IMG/VR virus record: IMGVR_UViG_3300032217_001251
Span: 1-31,316 of that record
Direction: 5' to 3' (one strand)
DNA length: 31,316 bases
Source: a virus
The notes under the pieces were generated by a model. The model was given only the letters and a program-made list of their open reading frames with translations, was not told the DNA's origin and made no database searches. A program made the translations under genes and the position numbers. Positions 20,091-28,900 of this stretch are shown here, piece after piece. The first letter of the stretch is position 1. The number at the start of each line of letters is the position of its first letter.

Positions 20091-20455
20091 GACAGTTTTT
20101 CCACCCTGAAAAGGAAACGGCCACCTTCACGTTTCGGCTCGGCCGGCAAAATCACCGGCCAGACGCGCTCCACAAACTCCTGCGTGTCATCTGGGACGAT
20201 TCCTGCATCTACGAGCGCATCGACAACTGGTTTCATTGATGCCACTAAATTGTCAGGGTCTCTTCTACGGTTTTGAGCAGGGATATACAGCAGTGACACT
20301 TTGACTCGTTCACATGCTGGTATGTGTGCTGCTCGTAATGCTTCACCTGCTGCTTTACGCCATTGAGCGACAAGTTTGGCTTTCACCATATGATGTAGCC
20401 GGTCATTGAGACTAAGTGATTTAGTGAATGGCAGTTCTATAGTCCATTCAGTCAT
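20087..20455 (-). CDS. rusA: RusA-type Holliday junction resolvase
   Basis: A 122-residue nuclease that resolves four-way junctions. The start at 20455 (MTEWTIELPF) is chosen because GGAG lies 5 nt upstream; a neighbouring ATG at 20458 is too close to it. Key residues are D66 and D68 in RRRDPDNL and the later aspartates D89/D90 in GIVPDD, with K75 between, matching the metal-binding set of RusA. It sits in the late operon beside WhiB, so it probably debranches DNA for packaging. Confidence 0.85.
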   Translation of the reverse strand: MTEWTIELPFTKSLSLNDRLHHMVKAKLVAQWRKAAGEALRAAHIPACERVKVSLLYIPAQNRRRDPDNLVASMKPVVDALVDAGIVPDDTQEFVERVWPVILPAEPKREGGRFLFRVEKLS

Positions 20456-20573
20456 CATCACTCCACACATCGTAAAAATCTGATTTAACAAATTTCCGGA
20501 TGATGGATACACCAAAAGCTGCTAACGCTACAAACAGCCAAAATGTGATGATCACAAAAATGACGCTGACCAT
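20448..20573 (-). CDS. Tiny 41-residue membrane protein in the lysis cassette
   Basis: ATG at 20573 overlaps the endolysin stop (TAATG), and the TGA at 20448-20450 overlaps the rusA start by 8 nt. The product has one strong membrane helix (VSVIFVIITFWLFVALAAFG, residues 2-21), then a basic segment (RKFVKSD) and an acidic end (WSDDD). It could be a second holin or antiholin, as its place right after the endolysin suggests, but sequence alone does not decide this. Confidence 0.6.
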   Translation of the reverse strand: MVSVIFVIITFWLFVALAAFGVSIIRKFVKSDFYDVWSDDD

Positions 20574-21340
20574 TACGCGCCTACCGTAAAACCGGCCCTT
20601 GCGCCTAATGCTTTAAGGCTGCCAATACCGATAGAGCCTGTAGCGTCAGGACCTGACCATCCCAGCAATGATCGGCGATACTTGTCGTATGCGTTTTGTG
20701 TAGCCGGACCGAAAGCGCCATCAATAACCAGACTGGATTTGATGAACGTGTTAAGCGCGGCTTGAACAATTTTTACGTCAGCATTGGTTTTACCAAACTG
20801 AACATTTGATACGCGCACCACGGGCTTCTTCGCAGCTGTAACTTTCGCTGCAGGAGGTTTAGGTGCTAGCGGTGCAGGAGCAGCATATTTAGGAAACTCG
20901 TTCCACCATTTAATGAATGCTGCTTCAGAATCTTTCGCATACTTCGCCACCCAGTCTGCAGGGTAAGACGACCAGTCAAACGTAAACGATTGACCATCAG
21001 CGCTTACCTTCAAACCCCAATCAGCGAAACCGTTTTTAGCCAGACGCTGCGAATATTCCAAACATTTATTCGGATCAAGCATCAAACTCATATCCACGTT
21101 CGGACCGTAAATTGACCGCAACGTATCTAGATGTACGTCGTTACATTGGAGAACGCCAGTGTCAAAATGACGACCATGTCCATGTTCCCAGTCACCCCAC
21201 GGAGCACCTACGGGATATAAGCAATTTGGGTCCGCTCCGGATTCTCTGCAGCCCAAAGCGAACCAGACACGAATGTTGCTGACGTTCTTGGTACGTAAAA
21301 ATGCGTACCACCATTCAGGACCACTCACAGCGCCGGTCAT
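20573..21340 (-). CDS. Endolysin: lysozyme-like domain plus peptidoglycan-binding domain
   Basis: A 255-residue wall hydrolase. The N-terminal domain (about 1-150) has a lysozyme/transglycosylase-like start, VWFALGCRESGADPN, with E33 as the probable catalytic acid, and DTGVLQCNDVHLDTL. An Ala/Pro/Lys linker (about 152-175) follows. The C-terminal part (about 180-230) is a PG_binding_1-type domain (DVKIVQAALNTF, then VIDGAFGPATQNAYDKY). There is no signal peptide, so it needs the holin. Its ATG overlaps the preceding peptidase gene by 4 nt. Confidence 0.8.
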   Translation of the reverse strand: MTGAVSGPEWWYAFLRTKNVSNIRVWFALGCRESGADPNCLYPVGAPWGDWEHGHGRHFDTGVLQCNDVHLDTLRSIYGPNVDMSLMLDPNKCLEYSQRLAKNGFADWGLKVSADGQSFTFDWSSYPADWVAKYAKDSEAAFIKWWNEFPKYAAPAPLAPKPPAAKVTAAKKPVVRVSNVQFGKTNADVKIVQAALNTFIKSSLVIDGAFGPATQNAYDKYRRSLLGWSGPDATGSIGIGSLKALGARAGFTVGA

Positions 21341-22020
21341 GACGGATTATTTTTCATATGTTGCACATGCAACTGGTGCGGAGTGAGAGGCGTTGTTTGA
21401 GCAATCTTCGCCAAGTGAGCGAGATGTGCTTGATGCGCTGACAAAGTTGCCGGCTTAGGTGCTGGCAGTTTGCCAATGACCTTTCCAACAATTGACTGCG
21501 TACCGTCGTCTTTAATACCCAAACGCTTAATCACGTTTTGCACATCAGCCAGCGTGCAGTTTTCGCCTTGACTGGAGGGGCTCCATTGCTGGATGAGCTC
21601 GACATGCATTTCATCGGCCGAACGTCCAGGAGTCCAGTCCCCTCCCCATCCGAATACTCGCTTGCCGCTGGTGGTGACGTACTTATCCATTAACTTGTGC
21701 ATGATGTCGTGCTTTGATTGTGGCCAGTGAAGGTTGTTATCGGCTAGCAGGTAGTCGTATCGAAAATCTACGGCGCTGGCCGAACTATGGTTCGAAAGAG
21801 CGTTACTTTGACGCGCTTGACGATATTCCCACCCGTCCAAAGGACCGCCATCAAGCGGAATCAGCAACTTGTTTACTTCAGCAAGAAAACAGGCAAACAA
21901 CGGTGCTGCTTCGCGGCGAACGCACACCTTCTTCTTCGTTCCAGGTACTTGAATCCAACGCAGTCGAGGATCGTTCTCGTTTTGGATTGCTGCCCAGCCG
22001 TTAAGTGACGTTTCTCCCAT
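21337..22020 (-). CDS. M15-type D-Ala-D-Ala peptidase endolysin with His-rich tail
   Basis: A 227-residue protein from ATG 22020, just after the holin stop (TGACATG). The zinc peptidase domain (about 1-145) shows H78-x6-D85 in SNHSSASAVDF and E137-x-H139 in DEMHVEL, the M15 ligand and catalytic set. It should cut peptide cross-links and work with the glycan-cutting endolysin encoded next. After a Pro/Lys linker, the last 33 residues carry H196, H199, H202 and H215, H218, H221, each spaced by three. A similar tract ends the tape measure. Confidence 0.8.
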   Translation of the reverse strand: MGETSLNGWAAIQNENDPRLRWIQVPGTKKKVCVRREAAPLFACFLAEVNKLLIPLDGGPLDGWEYRQARQSNALSNHSSASAVDFRYDYLLADNNLHWPQSKHDIMHKLMDKYVTTSGKRVFGWGGDWTPGRSADEMHVELIQQWSPSSQGENCTLADVQNVIKRLGIKDDGTQSIVGKVIGKLPAPKPATLSAHQAHLAHLAKIAQTTPLTPHQLHVQHMKNNPS

Positions 22021-22021
22021 G

Positions 22022-22300
22022 TCAGTGACCAGTCTGATCAGCAGGGATCGTAACGTCAGAAGAGTACTGATTTGGGTACGGTTCTGACACTGAGCCAACG
22101 CCGTACTGCGTGGTCAACCATGGGGTCAGGTAATTCAACGCCATCGGAATGACGAATCCGAGCATGCCGACAACCTGAATTGGAAGATTCCAGTTCGTGT
22201 AATCCGTTTGGATGTACTGAATCAATGCGGTGACGAGGATGCCTGCTGCGACAAGAATTGAGTGACGCAAACCAGCCGGAAGACGATCAAGAAAACCCAT
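22022..22300 (-). CDS. Holin with two membrane helices
   Basis: The start at 22300 (MGFLDRLPAG) is preferred over an upstream in-frame ATG at 22387, as only the former has an AAGGG-type site close by. The 92-residue product has two membrane helices, about 13-31 (HSILVAAGILVTALIQYI) and 40-62 (IQVVGMLGFVIPMALNYL), and a polar C-terminal tail. It lies directly before the two wall hydrolases, the normal holin position. A class II type topology is inferred. Confidence 0.75.
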   Translation of the reverse strand: MGFLDRLPAGLRHSILVAAGILVTALIQYIQTDYTNWNLPIQVVGMLGFVIPMALNYLTPWLTTQYGVGSVSEPYPNQYSSDVTIPADQTGH

Positions 22301-22356
22301 GATGGTGCCCTTCAGAAGAGGAGTTAACTCTTCAAGAGTACACCTTCCGCAATAGG

Positions 22357-22424
22357 AAACAGGTAAACGACGCTGGTTGTAGCCCAATCTTTACTGGCTA
22401 TTTGCGTACAGAAAACACCTGTTT
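22357..22424 (-). other. Inverted repeat between tail and lysis genes
   Basis: AAACAGGT (22357-22364) and ACCTGTTT (22417-22424) pair and enclose a 5-bp hairpin TAGCC/GGCTA (22380-22384/22396-22400). The outer arm begins right after the stop codon of the minor tail gene. It may slow transcription or mark mRNA processing before the lysis genes. No promoter with a good -35 and -10 was found in this 125-nt gap. Confidence 0.35.
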
Positions 22425-22425
22425 A

Positions 22426-24999
22426 CTATTGATATTCGCCGTACGACTTGTTCCATAGACGGCCAAGAAAATACGTATCTGTCGCACTGTCATCGCAATA
22501 AACCATCACGTAAGCCCATATGTCTCTGTAATAGTTCGAGAGCGTGTCAGAGGGGTTGTATGACCTTTGAGGATCAATGCGAGACGCATTTCCGTTCATG
22601 TAATCCCAGCTGAAACCAACTTCATCAACTAATTGTCCGGTCGGAGCATCACCTTTAGCTGATGAGCCAGGCCAATAGCCGGCTTTCTCGTAATAGTTTC
22701 CCCAACCAATCATGAATGAGCCACTATCAGCAGGAAGTCTTTGCTGAACATTTGTCGCTACAGTCCCGTCAGGATTCAACTTGTTCCATGCTTCAGCGAA
22801 GAACGGGTAATACATTGTTCCGTCTGTGGCGTAAGTAACATCTCGAGGAAGGGTTGCTCCTGCCGGAAGATTAGGCATAGACATGTATGAGATCGAGTCG
22901 CGATACAAAGACACGTGATAGCGGACTGGTTTAACGTCGCCATCTACGGTGTAAGCGCACATTTGGAACAACCGAATGTCACCCTTAGCGGCAAGTTTGA
23001 ACCTGTATGCCTTGAAATTGCTCAAGTTTGCGGCATCTGTCGCTGAAGCGCTATATCCGGCATTAGCCCAGTTCATGCTGGCGTTCGTCGCATTTCGAGC
23101 TGGCACTTTAATGTAGTACTGCGGGTAATACCGTGGTGGAAACTGTTTCGTGTATGGGGTCCAAGGAAAATCGACTGTATTGGGATCGTCGTAAAAACCT
23201 ACGTACGCGCCGTAACTACTTAAATAGTTTGCGCCATTCACAAAAAGTCCAGCATCAGACGAACCTAATGTCGGCGTCAGAGTTGAACCTAATGTGCGCC
23301 ATTCAGGAACCACGCCAGAGCCAAGACTGTAATTCCACGGATATAGAAGATCAGGCACCTTAGGCGAATACGTGTCAGCCGTAGACAGAACACGAAATGG
23401 AACAAGAGAATCACGGCCGCGTAAACGAATCTGATCAACAGTTAACTGATCACGATATTTACTGTCAATTGTCAGACTCATTTGTCCCTCACCATCAAGG
23501 GATGTTTCAGTTACATGAAAATACATACCGCTTGATGAAGCAGAGCCTTGAAATACGCCTTTAACAAAAATGGTTTGACCGGCCTGAATGATTTGGCGAG
23601 GAAAAGGGCGACCATTAGGCCGCACAGGATCAACATTTAAATTAATGTTGCCAGTCACACCAGGATCAGAAAACCTGTTCAAATACGCTTTAGCAGCATT
23701 CTGAGCCTCTTTAGGCGTCAAACCATCACTAAAATCGACCTTCACTTCTTTACGCATCTTTTTCAGATCAAGAAACGCGTTAGATGGTCTTTGCGGATGA
23801 ACTGTCGAATCATAAGCAGCCGGATCGTAATACGTATACGCAGCATCATTAGACACTTCCATACCGGAATACACCGCACCGTTACGTGATTGACCAGTTG
23901 AATACACCACTGCAGCTCGCTGCGTAAAATCAGCCGTCAATTCAAGTTGAACACCTGGCCATAACAAGTCAACGGTCAAAATTTCGCCAATAAGCGGAGT
24001 CTGTGTAGGGCCGGTTACATAATTCCGGTATTTCAAAGACGGAACTCGACCAGTATCAAGAAGAAGAGTGAACTGTCCTGCTGGAGTTCCAATGCCACCA
24101 AAATTTTGTGCGCATTGCATGTTCGATAAAAGACCAGAAATATAGCCAGTTAACGTTGCTTCCCAGTTACCTGTATTACGAGTAATCAAACCCGTCCATT
24201 TATCACCATTGTTAACGCCGACAGGGACAGTCCACGGAGCATTCGTCGCATCATAATTAGATGAGTTATACGTCAATGACCATGACGCTGGGAAAGCAGC
24301 AGACGTTACTTGCGGATCTGCTAGACGCAAATCTTGCTTTTTAACGGCGTAACTATATGACTCGTCAAGAAATGCGCGCCTAATCGCATACTCGTAAGGC
24401 ATCGGATTAGTGACATATTCCGGCTTGGCTAAGTAGTTATCTAACTGACGTAAAGCCCCTACACATGACACAGATAAGCCAGAACCATCATCGCCGGAAG
24501 AATACGCGTACGAAACGAAATATCCTTCCCATGTGTAACGGGCAGTATCCACAGCACCCCAGTTAGGGTCTGAATTCATCCACACAAGATCGACGCTGTA
24601 CTCAGGATTCAGCCAATACAAATCACCTGTACCAATTGAATCCATAATGGTGATGGCAGGGAAACTAACATTGGCTGCTGCAGGACCAAATGGATCAGTT
24701 GTTGTAATACCAGAAATCTGTGTCGGAGCGCCGCGAACTACTGTGATATCAACTTTGGTTCCGTCTGGTAAGTATGCAAACACCATCCAATAACCAGAAG
24801 GACCATTTTCAGTTCGGCTAATAACAGGCTCGCGAGTTGTATCAGCAGCAGCTTTAGGTAAGCCATCAACCATCGTGTACGACTCAACACTGAACAGTTG
24901 ATAACGCTGCGGAACATATGTAACAACGCTATTACCTGACCATGTTGTCGTGGTCGATCCCCATGTAAGCCTGGAATCTCCCCAAAAATATTTAGCCAT
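22426..24999 (-). CDS. Large minor tail protein (tail tip / baseplate)
   Basis: An 857-residue protein beginning MAKYFWGDSRLTWGSTTTTW, aromatic-rich and beta-rich throughout, without signal or membrane segments. It comes third after the tape measure, where siphoviruses encode the tail-associated central tip proteins. A region about 420-475 (DFSDGLTPKEAQNAAKAYL, NVDPVRPNGRPFPRQIIQAG) fits the Tal/gp27-like core of such proteins, a tentative match. The ATG overlaps the upstream stop (TGATG). Confidence 0.7.
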   Translation of the reverse strand: MAKYFWGDSRLTWGSTTTTWSGNSVVTYVPQRYQLFSVESYTMVDGLPKAAADTTREPVISRTENGPSGYWMVFAYLPDGTKVDITVVRGAPTQISGITTTDPFGPAAANVSFPAITIMDSIGTGDLYWLNPEYSVDLVWMNSDPNWGAVDTARYTWEGYFVSYAYSSGDDGSGLSVSCVGALRQLDNYLAKPEYVTNPMPYEYAIRRAFLDESYSYAVKKQDLRLADPQVTSAAFPASWSLTYNSSNYDATNAPWTVPVGVNNGDKWTGLITRNTGNWEATLTGYISGLLSNMQCAQNFGGIGTPAGQFTLLLDTGRVPSLKYRNYVTGPTQTPLIGEILTVDLLWPGVQLELTADFTQRAAVVYSTGQSRNGAVYSGMEVSNDAAYTYYDPAAYDSTVHPQRPSNAFLDLKKMRKEVKVDFSDGLTPKEAQNAAKAYLNRFSDPGVTGNINLNVDPVRPNGRPFPRQIIQAGQTIFVKGVFQGSASSSGMYFHVTETSLDGEGQMSLTIDSKYRDQLTVDQIRLRGRDSLVPFRVLSTADTYSPKVPDLLYPWNYSLGSGVVPEWRTLGSTLTPTLGSSDAGLFVNGANYLSSYGAYVGFYDDPNTVDFPWTPYTKQFPPRYYPQYYIKVPARNATNASMNWANAGYSASATDAANLSNFKAYRFKLAAKGDIRLFQMCAYTVDGDVKPVRYHVSLYRDSISYMSMPNLPAGATLPRDVTYATDGTMYYPFFAEAWNKLNPDGTVATNVQQRLPADSGSFMIGWGNYYEKAGYWPGSSAKGDAPTGQLVDEVGFSWDYMNGNASRIDPQRSYNPSDTLSNYYRDIWAYVMVYCDDSATDTYFLGRLWNKSYGEYQ

Positions 25000-25526
25000 C
25001 AGGCAACCTCATACACGCCTGAAAAACTAATCGTGTTAGTCGCGGCCCACGTAAATGGTGCGGTACTGGTTAATGCTGTTTCCGCACCGTTAGTTCCGGT
25101 GTATTTAACGTAAAACTGAGTGCTGCTATAAATTTCTCCAGCACCCATGTAGTACGAAGAACCAGCAACTAAACGCACATTGACTGGTTGAATGCCAGCA
25201 GTTGTGTAGGCAGCAGGTGAAGGCAGCGTGACGCTGTGCGGTCCAGTACCAATAGTTAAACCAGTACCAAAAGTAATCGTGCCGTGAAAAATTACTGTCT
25301 TGCCGTTAATCACAATGTAACGACCAACCTGAGAGCCACCACTACCGAGAGCAAATCCTGTACCCGTCATTGACGGCGCATACGCGCTCCACGTTGCCGG
25401 TACAGCAGCAGCAATTCTTGTGTTGACAGTCGTGTCAGAGTTATCGAACGCTGCAGCGACAGACTGTGCCCACGCCGGCAATGTCGATAGTGAACTGTTA
25501 GATGCGCCATAAGCGGTGACGCCCAT
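24999..25526 (-). CDS. Minor tail protein, small beta-rich actinophage type
   Basis: A 175-residue protein with the phrase WSAYAPSMTGTGFALGSGGSQVGRY (shown here only in outline, residues about 46-70), then a VIFHGTITFGTG strand and alternating polar strands. This pattern recurs at the ends of many actinophage minor tail proteins. The N-terminal 45 residues (SSLSTLPAWAQSVAAAFDN) form a trimerisation-like helix. A role at the tail tip or in host recognition is inferred. Confidence 0.7.
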   Translation of the reverse strand: MGVTAYGASNSSLSTLPAWAQSVAAAFDNSDTTVNTRIAAAVPATWSAYAPSMTGTGFALGSGGSQVGRYIVINGKTVIFHGTITFGTGLTIGTGPHSVTLPSPAAYTTAGIQPVNVRLVAGSSYYMGAGEIYSSTQFYVKYTGTNGAETALTSTAPFTWAATNTISFSGVYEVA

Positions 25527-25535
25527 AATTGCTCC

Positions 25536-25973
25536 TTAAACTGAAACGATCGTTTCTATCGGATCGCGAATGAGTTGGATTTGAATTTGAACCAGATTCG
25601 CGTTTGTTAACGCACGGTTAGATTGCATCGTGTAATCACTGGCGTAACACGACCATGTGACTTGAAGATTGTTGACAGTTTTAACAATCGAAAACTGTGT
25701 TTGTTCCAGCGCATTCTGTAAAGCAACAACAGCAGTTTGCGTTGCGTATTGTGATGCGCCAGAAACATAAACACTGAACTGTTCAGTAACGTTTTGCCTC
25801 AAAGAAGAAATAACATATTCACCTTCAAGAAACGGACTAGACGCAGTTTTACGACGATGCTGGACAGACTGTTGAGCAAACGAACCGTCAGCAATCCGAT
25901 ACGGAGATGCATTCAAATCAATGAACGTACTCGCGCTGGTATACAACTTGACCGATAAGGCGATATCTACCAT
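25536..25973 (-). CDS. Distal tail (Dit-like) minor tail protein
   Basis: A 145-residue beta-rich protein encoded directly after the tape measure, coupled by TGATG. It begins MVDIALSVKLYTSASTFIDL and has a mixed core with LEGEYVISSLRQNVTEQFSV and QIQIQLIRDPI near the end. In siphoviruses this position is held by the distal tail protein that joins tube to tip. Family assignment rests on order and general character. Confidence 0.6.
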   Translation of the reverse strand: MVDIALSVKLYTSASTFIDLNASPYRIADGSFAQQSVQHRRKTASSPFLEGEYVISSLRQNVTEQFSVYVSGASQYATQTAVVALQNALEQTQFSIVKTVNNLQVTWSCYASDYTMQSNRALTNANLVQIQIQLIRDPIETIVSV

Positions 25974-28900
25974 CAGACGCTCGTTGGGATAGCAGCTCGA
26001 GAAGGAGACACCAGACGAGACATGGCAACCTTCTTTTTCAACGCTTCAAGCATCTTTGCCGGATCATCAGCCTTCACCGTGATCGGACCCATTACCTGTG
26101 TTCGACTGTCGTAATGATGCATATTGTGATGAGTTGTTGACGAGGAATACGGCATAGTGCGAGCCGCACGAATCTGATCAGTATGAGAATTGACACGGCT
26201 CATGTGCACTTCATGCTGCATGTGCGCCATGTGAGCCATATGCGCTAGGTGAGCAGTATGAGGAGAAGTTTTAGCGGCCTCTGCTGCTTTTGCTTTCGCG
26301 TTAGCAGCATCTTCCTGCGCTTTCCTGTCAGCGGCTGTCTGCATATCAGCCATCCGACGACGATCCGCTTCAGCCTGACTACTACCAGAACCGTGATAAA
26401 TCGTTCCACGATCAGCATTAGTAATCTTTTCAAGCCCATTCATATGCAAAGGCATACCGTTATTTAAAGCTTCAAGAAGACCAGGTGGCATGTTCTTAAC
26501 TGCTGACGCTTTCAAAACATATTCGCCACGAGACAACATCATTGGAATGCTGTCCGACAATTCAGTGCCTGGACCCATCACATAACCGCCGGTAGAAGAC
26601 CGCCCTGGAGGCCGTCCACCGGTTCCTGCAGCATTAGCCCAGCCTGGGCGCCCTTCTTGACCTGCAGGAGTTGGAGTTGTTGTTCCTTCAGGCGCACCTC
26701 GCTCAGCAGGAACTGATGTTGCACCGTGCGGTGCTGAAACTGCACCGTTAATTAGTGCAACAAAATCAATGCCAAAAGGAGCAAACGCAGCAGCGCCGTA
26801 CGTTTTAAGATCTGCTGCCATATGAGTCGTCAAGTCTTTAAGAGCAGTGCTCATTGATGGACGAATATTTTTTGGCATTTTTGCAATTTCAGAACCAAGT
26901 CCTGTCACAGCTTTATTGAACAAACCAACAACTCCGTCAGGTCCTGTACCAATCTCCTCACCAAAATGAGATAGCTCGATATAGGCATCCTGTCGAGCCT
27001 TTTTCAAATCAGCAGTCATATCGCCAAAAGACGTTTTTAGATGAGCACGAGCGCGCTTAATAGACTTTTCAAGCTCAGCATCTTGCCGCGCTAAAGCAGT
27101 TTTGTAATCAGTTTCAGACCGAGAAACTGATTTACGATATTCCTTTTCATTATCAGCAAGAGAGATGGCGAAATCGCGCTGCGTACGCTTAATCGACTTC
27201 TCAAAATCAAGCGTCGCATCATGTTGAGCCGTGTTGTAATCCTCGACCGAACGTCGATACGTGTCGTTAGCGTTATTCTCAACAAGACCTGACGTAGCAG
27301 TACTTCGTTGCGCTGCAGTCGCGTTATACCGGCCAACCAAACTGGGATCATTAGCCAAATCATTGACAAGACGATTCAACTGCTGCGCATTATTTGGATT
27401 AGACAAATCCAACTGACTAATAACAGCTTGAGAAACACCCATCGCCTGCAATTGAGCCAATTGAGCAGTCTGTTTCAGAATTGCCTCATTTTGTTGCTTC
27501 AAATTATTCAATAACGAGCCAGCGTCCCAAACCTGCTGCGCTTGAATGCGCTTATACGGGTCATACAAACTCTTAGCAGAATCCTCGACCATACGAGCCA
27601 TCTGCTTATTAAAATCGCGTTGGCTTCGTTGTTGTTGAAGATGAAAGTCGTCAGTTGCGTCTTGTTCTCGTCGGCGCTCGTCACGTTTTGCGTTTTCCAC
27701 TTGCAACGTATGGTCTTTATCAGCACGATCCATTTGCAATTTATGGTCGTAGTCAGCGTTATCGCGTTGAGTTTTGTAATCCTTGCGCGCTTCAGTTTCT
27801 TGTGTCGCAAGATCGCGTAGAGCGCGAGCCTGAGTAATAGCAGAATCGCGTTCAGCCCTAGCAAGTTGACGATCCAATTGCAGTTTTTGCATTACAAACT
27901 GCTTCATCATCTGAATTCTTTGAGCGTATGCTTCCTGCTCACCCTGAATTTGCTGCATCAATCCTTGACGCGCTTCAGGATCAGTAGTCGTCTTTAGCAA
28001 TTCACGTGCACGCTGACCTTGCTCAATGGCCAGCCGCTGATTCTGTCCAGTAGAACGAGCCGCAGACGGAACAATGTCAGCAACTTGAGCCTGCTGAATC
28101 ATCGCTTTAACCGCTTGTCTTGCCAGCGGATTCTTTGACTCAGTCAAACCCTCCAGCATTTGATAACCCTGAGTTACAGCACCTCGAGCACTACCAGTGC
28201 CTTTAATCGCGTCTTGAAGTAGCAATCCAGATAAGTTAGCGCTGTTAGCCGCGTTAGGATTTTGTTGTAGTCGATACGCGGCAAGTCCTACCAAACCACC
28301 CTGTCTTTTAACTTCAGCATCAGACAGTTTGCCCATATCTTTGCCAGCGGCAGCAGCAGCTTTTGCAGCAGCGTAAAGAGCAGTTGATAAATCTTTCGCT
28401 CCAGGAACAAGCTTGGCAAATGTTTTATCTAACTCCTCCGCCTTGCTTTGGGCCTCAGGAGTTTGAGCCAATTTGGCAAAATCAGGATTATTGAAATCAA
28501 AACCTTGAGACTTTAACGCTTTGTACTGGTCAGCTACTCCGCCACCGATTGTCGGAATAATTTCATCCAACGTCTTATTATCCTCAAGACCCTGTTTCAA
28601 TATGCCTTTTTGATCATCACCTAAACCAAGAACATCACCAATTGAAGTTCGTGCAGCAAAATTTGCTTGCTCTGTTGGTAAGCCATTCCACCAAGAATCT
28701 TTTTGCTTCTCAGTATTAGTGGCAGAAAGAATTTTAGAAGCTTCAACAAACTTTGAAGCGATAGCAGCGTCAGAACTTTCACCATAAATACTGCCAACGC
28801 TCTTAACATTTTGAGTTGCGCGAGACGCCATCGACTGGCCAATGCCTGCCTGAGCATCAGTCATTCCATTACCCATGATTGAATCCGGTTCACTCCATGG

